A stretch of 64,000 bases of DNA from UKL13-2 sp947085425 (lineage in GTDB: Bacteria; Pseudomonadota; Gammaproteobacteria; Burkholderiales; Usitatibacteraceae), in assembly GCA_947085425.1 (NCBI GenBank), contig CAMTWK010000026.1, positions 1 to 64,000 of the forward strand, given 5' to 3'. The position numbers were made by a program, and so were the translations under genes. The notes beneath the pieces were generated by a model that was not told where the DNA came from, ran no database searches, and worked only from the letters and a program-made list of their open reading frames with translations. How positions within the stretch are numbered: the stretch's first letter is position 1; each line of letters begins with the position of its first letter. Shown piece by piece: positions 50,574-58,434 of the stretch.

Positions 50574-51080
50574 TTACCCAATCTCGCCGAACCGACGTTG
50601 CTGAAACGGAACCTGCTTCGTCACGTAAAACAGCAACTGTTCAAGGTCAACTACGCCGCGCACGTCCACCTGCGAAGAATGCGTGCTCGTACCAAACATT
50701 TTTTGCCATTGCTTGGACACGAATTGCTCCACTTGCTCAACACTTCTGCGGACGCTGCCGTCGTGCATTGCTAACAGGTGAATATGTACTCGACCTGTTG
50801 CTTCACCGACCTCGCGCGTTGCGACGATGGTCAAGCGCGAGTTTTGCTCGCCGCGTGCGCAACGCCGCCCAAAGCAAAATTGATTCAGTCGCTTTGAAAT
50901 TTCCGCAATGATTGGCTCGCAATTATCGAAATGCCGACTCGTCTTTGGGTCGACATATGAGTCAACGCATCGATTGGTATTCAGCGTGATGAAGTAACCG
51001 TGCTGCTCATGTGCAAGTCGCTTTTGCCATGCCGAAACGACTTCGGCTTGCGAATAGAATCTTGAGGTTCTTGTGTCCAT
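50574..51080 (-). CDS. HUH-superfamily replication initiator-like protein
   Basis: This 168-residue protein shows the three motifs of rolling-circle Rep endonucleases in order: motif I GYFITLNTN at 28-36, motif II GRVHIHLLAMH with metal-binding His99 and His101, and motif III LLFYVTKQ with Tyr152 and Lys155. It has a single Tyr, as in plasmid and satellite Reps rather than two-Tyr phage types. There is no helicase domain. HUH proteins nick ssDNA at hairpin-associated origins. It is located next to the integrase on a small island, suggesting the element replicates when excised. The call is by motif only. Confidence 0.65.
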   Translation of the reverse strand: MDTRTSRFYSQAEVVSAWQKRLAHEQHGYFITLNTNRCVDSYVDPKTSRHFDNCEPIIAEISKRLNQFCFGRRCARGEQNSRLTIVATREVGEATGRVHIHLLAMHDGSVRRSVEQVEQFVSKQWQKMFGTSTHSSQVDVRGVVDLEQLLFYVTKQVPFQQRRFGEIG

Positions 51081-51251
51081 TTTCCGTGTGCATACTTGTG
51101 TTGTTGTATGTTCTATTTATGCTTGGGACGGACCAAAAATGCCGAAATCTGAAAATAAATTTTGATTCAGATGCGGTTTTTAACGCAAGTGATTGCTTAC
51201 ATCGAGTTAGGGCACTCCGCAGGTGCTTTTCCGTTTCATTGCGTACCATAA

Positions 51252-51265
51252 GCTTATCGATAAGC
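51252..51265. repeat. Perfect 14-bp palindrome GCTTATCGATAAGC
   Basis: It lies 20 bp downstream of the integrase stop, between integrase and the HUH gene. It could be a binding site controlling the HUH gene or an element of excision; no T-run follows. Confidence 0.45.
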
Positions 51266-51285
51266 GTCACAACGAAAGCGCGCTG

Positions 51286-52545
51286 CTACTGTTTCGGTGC
51301 GTAGCGTTTACCGCCCAAGCTTTCAGCCACCTTAATTGGCGTCAGATGCGAGTAGTGCTTCTCGATCATTGCAATCGAAGTTCCCATCTGTTTGGCGAGG
51401 TCATGAATAGGAATCTTGTCCTCGACTAAGCGCAAAGTTGCATAAGTATGTCGCAGCGAGTACAACGTCCTTTCGTTGCCGTGCCCATCTTCGAGCAAAC
51501 CGATTTCTAAGAGAAAATCGCGGAACGTGTGGTTCAAGTTCTTCGTCTGCTTGCCGTCAGACATCCGAAAAACATGCTCGTCAACTTTGGCTTTCAGCAA
51601 CTCATCGAACGTCATGTCTTTTAGCGAATCAAACCGAAGTTGAATTCGGTTGAAGTACGTCTCGCAGGTATGACGGGCAACCAACTCGCGCTCGCCTGTT
51701 TTGCCGCTTACGCTGACGATCAAATACCGACCATCTTTGGCTTCATGCCATCTGAGGTTTTTCCACTTCAAGTTTGCTGCTTCGGTACCTGCACGAATGC
51801 CTGTGTTGGCGAGAATCAACACGTAATCCCAAAGTAACTCGCGCATCATCTTGCTACGCGGTTTGTTGGCTTTTTTTACCCAATGCCGAAGATTTGCCGT
51901 TAACTTGCGCCATTCTTCCAACGTGAAGTCAGGACGGCGTTTTGATTTGCGACCATTCTTCTGCAATGCAGGAACGTTCTTGCGTGTCGCGAGTCCTTCT
52001 TGCACGGCGAGGTCGAAGATGCGGTTCATCGCCGCATTGTGGTTGGCAAGCGTCGACGCAGCAGGGGTCTTGCCCATTTGCTCAATGCGCCATGCACTGA
52101 ATGCTTCGAGTTCGTTGTCGCCGATGTTATCGACGTGCCGCGATTTGAAAAATGGAATAAGGTATTTTTCCGTCGCCATGACGTAGTCCTTATAGGCGAC
52201 TTTCCCTGTTCCGTTCGCGAGCGCTTTTTCCATCAGTGCTACTGATTGCTTTGCAACATCGGAAAACCGTTTGCTAATCGCGTTTAAACCGTCTTCTGCG
52301 CGAAAACGTGCTCTGTCGTATGCGTCGCCTGCAATACGTTTGGCTTCTGTCAGATTTGATCGCTTGGTCGATATGCGATGCCACCCTGAACTCGGCAACT
52401 TGAAGCGCGCCTGCCACTTCGACGAAAGGTCTCGCCGATACAAGACGACTTCGCCGTCGCGTATTTTGTAAGTACGTTGTGAGGTCAATTCATTCGCCGT
52501 AAAAGTCGCGTCACATTCAGGACATCTCAGCACGCTATTCAGCAT
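51286..52545 (-). CDS. Tyrosine integrase of the genomic island
   Basis: This 419-residue site-specific recombinase has an N-terminal CPEC zinc-ribbon-like start, an AP2/arm-type DNA-binding region, a core-binding domain (about 95-190) and a catalytic domain with Arg251 (NTGIRAGTEA), Lys282, Arg365 (YSLRHTYAT) and nucleophile Tyr398 (IEKHYSHL). The usual histidine of the LGH motif is Thr here (MGTS). The gene is 150 bp from the tRNA 3' end, the classic position for an integrase that targets it. It would recombine the 46-bp att repeats. Confidence 0.93.
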   Translation of the reverse strand: MLNSVLRCPECDATFTANELTSQRTYKIRDGEVVLYRRDLSSKWQARFKLPSSGWHRISTKRSNLTEAKRIAGDAYDRARFRAEDGLNAISKRFSDVAKQSVALMEKALANGTGKVAYKDYVMATEKYLIPFFKSRHVDNIGDNELEAFSAWRIEQMGKTPAASTLANHNAAMNRIFDLAVQEGLATRKNVPALQKNGRKSKRRPDFTLEEWRKLTANLRHWVKKANKPRSKMMRELLWDYVLILANTGIRAGTEAANLKWKNLRWHEAKDGRYLIVSVSGKTGERELVARHTCETYFNRIQLRFDSLKDMTFDELLKAKVDEHVFRMSDGKQTKNLNHTFRDFLLEIGLLEDGHGNERTLYSLRHTYATLRLVEDKIPIHDLAKQMGTSIAMIEKHYSHLTPIKVAESLGGKRYAPKQ

Positions 52546-52694
52546 GATGAACCATGCGGAATGCCACGTAGAAACACCATGCTAACTGACAATTTTGGCG
52601 TCGCAGAAATTTGCGACTGTGCAATGACTGTGCACGCACAGCAAATTTGGCGCGAAAAATAAACCAATCACAAGTCATTGATTTATATAGCTTT

Positions 52695-52740
52695 TTGGTG
52701 GGCCGTGTTGGACTTGAACCAACGACCAAAGGATTATGAG
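52695..52740. repeat. Right attachment site (inside the tRNA gene)
   Basis: This copy of the 46-bp direct repeat spans the CCA end, T arm and 3' side of the anticodon loop of the intact tRNA. Divergence from the left copy begins exactly at 52741, in the anticodon stem-loop. Confidence 0.92.
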
Positions 52741-52772
52741 TCCTCTGCTCTAACCAACTGAGCTAACGGCCC
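52696..52772 (-). tRNA. tRNA with CAU anticodon (tRNA-Ile2 likely, else tRNA-Met)
   Basis: The 77-nt cloverleaf includes an encoded CCA: acceptor GGGCCGT/ACGGCCC, D arm GCTC-AGTTGGTTA-GAGC, anticodon arm GGACT-CAT-AATCC, T arm GTTGG-TTCAAGT-CCAAC. The anticodon CAT (52736-52738) reads AUG, or AUA if C34 is lysidinylated. The GGACTCATAATCC arm is closer to tRNA-Ile2 than to elongator Met as I recall them. Its 3' half is supplied by the inserted island. Confidence 0.93.
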
Positions 52773-52804
52773 TGCGTGTTTCTGCTGCTTACGTCCTCTG
52801 CTCA

Positions 52805-52901
52805 TTTTTCGTCGATTAAACTCCGACGAAAAATCCACTGCGCGGCATGCATGCCGCTTAAATTCGCGAAGCACAAGACATGCCGCAGGGCATCTCTTGT
52901 G
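52805..52901. repeat. Three successive palindromes next to the tRNA
   Basis: TTTTTCGTCG/CGACGAAAAA (52805-52814, 52824-52833), the perfect 16-bp GCGGCATGCATGCCGC (52842-52857), and CACAAGA-ATGCC/GGCAT-TCTTGTG (52872-52901) follow each other between the tRNA and a tRNA 5' fragment. The first may act as a terminator on either strand. Confidence 0.7.
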
Positions 52902-52931
52902 TCCGCGCTCTTCCAACTGAGCTAACGGCCC
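52901..52931 (-). pseudogene. 5' half of a second, broken tRNA
   Basis: Its first 19 nt equal those of the intact tRNA (acceptor strand and D arm), then AAGAGC completes a D stem. After that the sequence leaves the tRNA and enters the palindromes. No matching 3' half follows, so it is a truncated tRNA copy. Confidence 0.75.
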
Positions 52932-53036
52932 TTTGCATCAAAAAACTACTGCAAAAGTCACAGTGTCGTGCAATTATAACGGAGCAGGCCGCGTTGCCCG
53001 ATCACGTTATCGTCTTATCGTCCGTGTGCAAAAAAT

Positions 53037-55805
53037 ATGCCCCATCCACTTCACCCCACCAAGACCAACAAATCCGCCGTCTTCCCCAAGTCGGCGGCCG
53101 CGCATTATTTGGCACCGCTGTTTATACCGCGGTCGGTGGCGTTGGTGGGGGCATCGTCCCGCGAAGGTTCTTTGGGCCGTTTTGTATTCGAAAACATGCT
53201 GGCTGCGGGTTTCAGCGGCGAGATCTATCCGGTCAACCCCAAGTACAAGTCTATTTTTGATCGGCCAACGTTTGCCTCGGTGACCGATCTGCCGACCGTT
53301 CCGGATTTGGTAGTGATCGTTTGTCCGGCGCATACCGTCGCGGACATCCTCCACGATGCCGGTGTAAGAGGTGTGCCGGCTGCGCTGGTGCTGTCTGCAG
53401 GGTTTGCCGAGATTGGTAAAGAAGGCAAAATTCGCGCCAGACTGATTGCGGCAGAGTTGAAGCGTTATGGCATGCGGATGCTGGGGCCAAATTGTGTTGG
53501 TTTGATGCGCCCGGCCATCGGTTTAAACGCGACCTTTGCCAACGCCACAGCCAAGCCGGGGGCAATGGCGTTGGTTTCACAATCGGGGGCCGTTTGCACG
53601 GCAATTCTAGATTGGGCAGCCACCACGGAGATTGGTTTTTCGAGTGTGATTTCGTTGGGGGGTGCACTTGATCTGGATTTTGGTGACGTGCTGGATTTTT
53701 TGGTGCACGATCCGGAAACAAAAAGCATTCTGATGTACATCGAAGGAGTACGCGATGCCCGTCGGTTGATGTCGGCCTTGCGCGCGGCGGCACGGGTCAA
53801 ACCGGTGGTGGTGCTGAAGGCGGGACACAATCAATCCGGCAAAGCGGCGGTACTCAGCCATACCGGTGCCCTCGCGGGCAGCGACAAGGTGTGGAGTTCG
53901 GCGTTGGCACGGGCCGGTGTGGTGCGCGCCAAATCTTCGATGCAATTATTTGCCGCGGCCAGGGTGTGCTCAGACCCGCGATTTGCCCGCAGTCTTGGCG
54001 GTGACCGATTGGCGATTATCACCAACGGCGGCGGGCCTGGGGTGGTGGCGGCCGATTGTGCGGACGACAATCATTTGCCACTGGCAACCCTTGAAGCCAC
54101 CACCATTAAAAAATTAAATGAGGTGTTGCCGGTGCATTGGTCACACGCCAATCCGGTCGATATTATTGGTGACGCGCCAGCCGAGCGATTTGGCGCGGCG
54201 TTGGCAATTGTATTGGCCGACAAAAATGTCGATGCAGTGTTGGCCATGTATTGCCCAACGGCGATGACACGAGGTGAAGACGCGGCCGATGCCATTATTC
54301 CATTGGCGGTTGAAGCGATCGCTGAGATGAAAAAGCCGGTGTTTACCGCCTGGCTGGGTGGTGCGTCGATTGTCACCGCCAGAAAACACTTCGCCGACGC
54401 CGGTGTCGCCAATTTTCTGACACCCGAAAGTGCGGTGGAGGCTTTTTCACATTTGGCAAAATTTCACAAGCATCGGACCATGCTGCTAGAGTCGGTCCCC
54501 ACCTCGGTGTCGATGAGCCTGACGGATCTGGAACAAGCGATTGCCACCGCGCAAGAAATTCGCCAGGTGGCGTTGGCGGAAAACCGCACCTTGTTACGTG
54601 AAGCGGAGGCGAAAGCGCTGTTGGCGGCATTTCAGCTACCGGTCAAGGTCGGCGAACTGGTCACATCACGCGCGGCGGCTGAAGCCGCAGCGAAGAAAAT
54701 GGGCTTCCCAGTGGTGCTCAAAATTGATTCGCCTGACATTACCCACAAGAGTGATGTCGGCGGCGTACGTCTGAATCTGGTTAACACCCGCCAGGTTAGC
54801 GGCGCGTTCGACGCCATCATTGCGGCCATTGCTGATGCTGCGCCACTGGCAAAAATCAACGGCATCAACGTCCAACCGATGCTGAAATTTAATCACTCGC
54901 GTGAAGTGTTGGTGGGCATTTCCCGCGACGCCACGTTCGGGTCGATCATTTCATTTGGCACCGGCGGTGTCGCCGTTGAGGTGGTGGGGGATACGGCCGT
55001 TGCCTTGCCACCACTCAATGCTGTGCTGGCAAAAGAGTTGATTGATAAAACCGATGTCGCAAAAATGCTCGGTGCCTACCGCAACATTCCGGCCATCGAC
55101 GAGGCGGCATTGCTGGATGTGGTGGTGCGTGTCTCGACCATCGCCTGCGCCTTGCCGTGGGTGCTGGAAATGGACTTGAACCCGGTGCTGACGCACCCCG
55201 CCGGTGCGGTGATTGCCGATGCACGCATTGTCATCGATGCCCACGCACCGATGACGGATTCGCGCTACCGGCACATGGCGATTTTTCCGTATCCGATTGA
55301 GTTGCAGCAATCGTTGACGTTGCGCGATGGATCACCGATCAAGGTGCGGGCGATCCGGCCGGACGACGCCGATCGCGAACGTGCCTTTGTGGCCGCCATG
55401 TCGGATACATCTCGTTATTACCGATTTTTTCATTCACTCACCGCACTGTCCGATGAAATGATCGCGCGTTTTACCCAGCTTGATTACGATCGCGAGATGG
55501 CTTTGATTGCGCTGACCGAAGATGAATCGGAAATTGTTGGTGTGTGTCGTTATCATCCCAACGCCAACGGCGTCAGTGTTGAGTTTGCGATTGCCATTGC
55601 CGATAAGTGGCAACAAAAAGGCATGGGCAGATTGCTGATGGACAAACTGATTCACTGCGCCCGCGACGCCGATTATGCCAGCGTTGAAGGCTCCGTCTTG
55701 CTTGCCAATGTCGGCATGTTGAAACTGGTGGCTGCACTCGGATTTCAAACCGAACACAGTTCCGATGCAAACGACACCATACGGGTGAACCTGTCACTTC
55801 GATAA
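53037..55805 (+). CDS. Acyl-CoA synthetase (NDP-forming)/GNAT acetyltransferase fusion
   Basis: This 922-residue cytoplasmic protein of the Pat/PatZ type contains a CoA-binding Rossmann domain (SVALVGASSREGSLGRFVFEN near 34-54), a succinyl-CoA-ligase-like middle, an ATP-grasp domain at about 500-715 (GFPVVLKIDSPDITHKSDVGG), and a C-terminal GNAT domain from about 755 (VRAIRPDDADRERAF; QQKGMGRLLMDKLI). Full fusions of this kind acetylate lysines of proteins such as acetyl-CoA synthetase. The ligase-like half often lacks activity, and I cannot judge that here. It is a single gene ended by the terminator at 55842. Confidence 0.92.
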   Translation: MPHPLHPTKTNKSAVFPKSAAAHYLAPLFIPRSVALVGASSREGSLGRFVFENMLAAGFSGEIYPVNPKYKSIFDRPTFASVTDLPTVPDLVVIVCPAHTVADILHDAGVRGVPAALVLSAGFAEIGKEGKIRARLIAAELKRYGMRMLGPNCVGLMRPAIGLNATFANATAKPGAMALVSQSGAVCTAILDWAATTEIGFSSVISLGGALDLDFGDVLDFLVHDPETKSILMYIEGVRDARRLMSALRAAARVKPVVVLKAGHNQSGKAAVLSHTGALAGSDKVWSSALARAGVVRAKSSMQLFAAARVCSDPRFARSLGGDRLAIITNGGGPGVVAADCADDNHLPLATLEATTIKKLNEVLPVHWSHANPVDIIGDAPAERFGAALAIVLADKNVDAVLAMYCPTAMTRGEDAADAIIPLAVEAIAEMKKPVFTAWLGGASIVTARKHFADAGVANFLTPESAVEAFSHLAKFHKHRTMLLESVPTSVSMSLTDLEQAIATAQEIRQVALAENRTLLREAEAKALLAAFQLPVKVGELVTSRAAAEAAAKKMGFPVVLKIDSPDITHKSDVGGVRLNLVNTRQVSGAFDAIIAAIADAAPLAKINGINVQPMLKFNHSREVLVGISRDATFGSIISFGTGGVAVEVVGDTAVALPPLNAVLAKELIDKTDVAKMLGAYRNIPAIDEAALLDVVVRVSTIACALPWVLEMDLNPVLTHPAGAVIADARIVIDAHAPMTDSRYRHMAIFPYPIELQQSLTLRDGSPIKVRAIRPDDADRERAFVAAMSDTSRYYRFFHSLTALSDEMIARFTQLDYDREMALIALTEDESEIVGVCRYHPNANGVSVEFAIAIADKWQQKGMGRLLMDKLIHCARDADYASVEGSVLLANVGMLKLVAALGFQTEHSSDANDTIRVNLSLR

Positions 55806-55841
55806 TCAGACTTGACACCAGCCGACAACAATGCAGAAAAC

Positions 55842-55869
55842 AAAAAAGGCAGCCAAGGCTGCCATTTTT
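55842..55869 (+). terminator. Intrinsic terminator after the acyl-CoA synthetase/GNAT gene
   Basis: GGCAGCC-AA-GGCTGCC is followed by ATTTTTG and preceded by an A-run, so it could work in both directions. Confidence 0.85.
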
Positions 55870-55931
55870 GTTTGCATCTATTCGATGTGGTGTGTGTGAC
55901 CCACCAACAACGATAAAATTGAACGTTTTAA

Positions 55932-56183
55932 CCTGCATATTTCACGGGGTTGCGTGCGAGAGTGGGTCGATGGACGTGTGATTTTCCGTTCGACTGACCA
56001 CGGCATAGCCGGCCGTGTTTGGCAAATGAGCACGGAAAGAGAACGGAAAAACGCATGTTCAGCGGCCTGTAATCGGGCGCAAAGGATCCGTGTTCAATAA
56101 AAACCAAATTGGATGACAAAGCGCAATACAACTTCACGGGCCAGTCCCCAGGCGGAGTGGGGCCGACCCGTGAAATATGCAGG
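55932..56183. mobile_element. 252-bp non-autonomous element with 17-bp inverted repeats
   Basis: CCTGCATATTTCACGGG (55932-55948) and its exact reverse complement (56167-56183) enclose a noncoding interior with nested dyads such as TTTTCCGTTC/GAACGGAAAA. The right end touches the rpoD stop codon (56184-56186). A related end, GGTGAAATATGCAGG, recurs alone at 62783-62797. The ends resemble those of some IS1380-type elements from memory; this is unverified. Confidence 0.75.
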
Positions 56184-58127
56184 CTAGGACTCTTGCTCCA
56201 AGAAACTCTTTAAACGCTCGGAACGGCTCGGGTGACGCAGCTTGCGCAACGCCTTGGCTTCAATCTGGCGAATACGCTCACGCGTCACGTCAAACTGTTT
56301 GCCAACTTCTTCGAGTGTGTGGTCGGTGTTCATTTCAATACCAAAACGCATCCGCAATACTTTTGCTTCGCGAGGCGTGAGTGAATCCAACACATCTTTG
56401 GTGACATTGCGCAGCGACGAATATTGTGCTGCATCTGTTGGCGCCAATGTGTTGGTGTCTTCGATGAAATCGCCCAGATGGGAATCATCATCGTCGCCAA
56501 TCGGCGTTTCCATCGAGATTGGCTCTTTGGAAATCTTCATGATCTTGCGAATCTTTTCTTCCGGCATTTCCATTTTTTCCGCCAGTGTCGCCGGATCAGG
56601 CTCGAGGCCGGTTTCCTGCAGAATCTGCCGCGAAATACGATTCATCTTGTTGATGGTTTCGATCATGTGAACCGGAATACGAATGGTCCGCGCCTGATCG
56701 GCGATCGAACGGGTGATCGCTTGACGGATCCACCATGTCGCATAGGTGGAGAATTTATAACCGCGACGATATTCAAACTTGTCGACGGCTTTCATCAGAC
56801 CAATGTTGCCTTCCTGGATCAAATCCAGGAATTGCAATCCGCGGTTGGTGTATTTTTTGGCAATCGAAATCACCAAACGCAGGTTGGCTTCGATCATTTC
56901 CCGTTTTGCGCGGCGTGCTTTGGCTTCGCCAATCGACATTTGCCGTGAAATTTCTTTTAAATCCTTGATCGGAATACCCACGTCTTTTTGGATTTCAATC
57001 AGGTTTTCCTGCAGCTCAACCACGGCCGGTTTGAATCGCAACAACGCAACGGCATAAGCCTTGGCGTGTGGCGCGGCGATTTCATCTGCGATCCACTTCA
57101 AATTAATTTCATTACCCGGGAAGGCCTTGATAAAGTGCGCGCGTGGCATGCTGGAATTTTGCACACACAGATGCTGAATCTCGCGTTCTTTTTTGCGCAC
57201 CGAATCCACCAGTCCGCGCAGTCCGTTGCACAACGACTCAACCTGCTTGGCACCAAAACGAATCTGCATCAATTCGGCAGATAACTCTTCCTGCAAATCT
57301 TTGTAGGCGCGGGCGCGATAGCCCTTTTCAACCAGCACCTTTTTCATCTTCTTGTAGATTTTGCGAATCTGGTTGAAGTGAACCATCGACTCTTGTTTTA
57401 ACTGCGCCAGGTTGGCGGCGGCAATAGCGCCATCCTCATCGGCATCTTCTTCCTCGTCGTCGTCAAGCTCGTCGTCATCTTCCAATTCTTCATCGGACAA
57501 TTGCGACTCTTTGACTTCGTCTTCATTTGGATCGACCAACCCATCGATCACTTCATCGATGCGCATTTCATCACTCTCAACTTTATCCGCGAGGGCGAGA
57601 ATGGCTTCAATGGTGGTCGGGCAGGCGGAAATCGCCTGGATCATATGTTTCAATCCGTCTTCGATGCGTTTGGCGATTTCGATTTCGCCTTCACGGGTCA
57701 GCAATTCAACCGAACCCATTTCGCGCATGTACATACGCACCGGGTCGGTGGTGCGTCCAAATTCAGAGTCAACCGTTGACAGCGCCTGTGCCGCTTCTTC
57801 ATCCGCATCGTCGTCGGCAACAGCAGGGGCCGCCTCGTTCATCAATAACGTTTCGGCGTCCGGCGCCTCGTCATAGACTTGAATGCCCATGTCGTTAAAG
57901 GTAGTGATAATGGCTTCGATTTGTTCCGCGTCGACCATGTCCGGCAAATGGTCGTTAATTTCGCCGTAGGTCAAAAAGCCACGGTCTTTGCCCATCGAAA
58001 TCAGACCTTTCAGACGGGTTTTCTGTGCCTCAACATCAGCGGGTGCCATTTCGGCAGACTTCGCCTGCCGTCCCTTTGGGAATGGATATTCGTCGTGATC
58101 TTGAGCGCTTTTTGGTTTGCGGGCCAT
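56184..58127 (-). CDS. rpoD: RNA polymerase primary sigma factor RpoD
   Basis: This is the housekeeping sigma70 of 647 residues. Region 1.1 lies N-terminal, and a non-conserved acidic insert holds a run of Asp/Glu around 215-240. Region 2 has RGLQFLDLIQEGNIGLMKAVDKFEYRRGYKFSTYATWWIRQAI (conserved -10 binding), then regions 3 and 4 (VTRERIRQIEAKALRKLRHP). The protein ends FLEQES. It follows dnaG, as in macromolecular synthesis operons, but with a 307-bp gap that may hold its own promoter. Its stop codon abuts a MITE-like element. Confidence 0.98.
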   Translation of the reverse strand: MARKPKSAQDHDEYPFPKGRQAKSAEMAPADVEAQKTRLKGLISMGKDRGFLTYGEINDHLPDMVDAEQIEAIITTFNDMGIQVYDEAPDAETLLMNEAAPAVADDDADEEAAQALSTVDSEFGRTTDPVRMYMREMGSVELLTREGEIEIAKRIEDGLKHMIQAISACPTTIEAILALADKVESDEMRIDEVIDGLVDPNEDEVKESQLSDEELEDDDELDDDEEEDADEDGAIAAANLAQLKQESMVHFNQIRKIYKKMKKVLVEKGYRARAYKDLQEELSAELMQIRFGAKQVESLCNGLRGLVDSVRKKEREIQHLCVQNSSMPRAHFIKAFPGNEINLKWIADEIAAPHAKAYAVALLRFKPAVVELQENLIEIQKDVGIPIKDLKEISRQMSIGEAKARRAKREMIEANLRLVISIAKKYTNRGLQFLDLIQEGNIGLMKAVDKFEYRRGYKFSTYATWWIRQAITRSIADQARTIRIPVHMIETINKMNRISRQILQETGLEPDPATLAEKMEMPEEKIRKIMKISKEPISMETPIGDDDDSHLGDFIEDTNTLAPTDAAQYSSLRNVTKDVLDSLTPREAKVLRMRFGIEMNTDHTLEEVGKQFDVTRERIRQIEAKALRKLRHPSRSERLKSFLEQES

Positions 58128-58434
58128 TTTGTAATCCAGATAGAGGCAGATTTAGCGGCGTGAAAAACAATGGCGCAGATTCTTTCGGCCAAAGCCCTTC
58201 AGCAATGCTAAACAGGGGGCAAGAGGGGGAAACAGAACCGTCAATTTTATCACGCCAGCCGTTTTTACGATAGGTCTAGCTTGATTTTACCAATCGCGAC
58301 AAGGACTTATCGCCATAGAGTGGCCTGGATCGCAGAAAGTTTCACAGCAAAAATAATGCCACAGATGAAAATACATAACAAATACACCGGATTTCAGCCA
58401 ATAACAGCTGGGAATGCCCGTCTTTATTCAAGCT
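58128..58434. other. Gap between dnaG and rpoD
   Basis: I see no gene and no clear terminator. A -10-like GATAAAAT on the minus strand near 58240-58250 could belong to an rpoD promoter, but no convincing -35 is found. Confidence 0.35.

Larger units (their letters stand above)
45835..52740. mobile_element. Integrated genomic island in a tRNA gene (about 6.9 kb)
   Basis: Direct repeats of 46 bp (45835-45880 and 52695-52740) bound the element, and the repeat period is 6860 bp. The right copy belongs to an intact tRNA, next to a tyrosine integrase gene on the same strand. The cargo is a DUF6641-like gene, a restriction-modification operon, a second recombinase, three tiny genes and an HUH replication-type protein. 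Base composition is clearly more AT-rich over about 46800-49030 and 49683-50480 than in the flanking chromosome. No capsid, conjugation or relaxase-complex genes are present, so it resembles a small satellite or integrated plasmid. Confidence 0.88.

Noticed and set aside
57413..57876. Serine-rich plus-strand frame opposite rpoD
   Set aside because: It is the antisense of the acidic Asp/Glu run of RpoD; the serine runs are a codon artefact.
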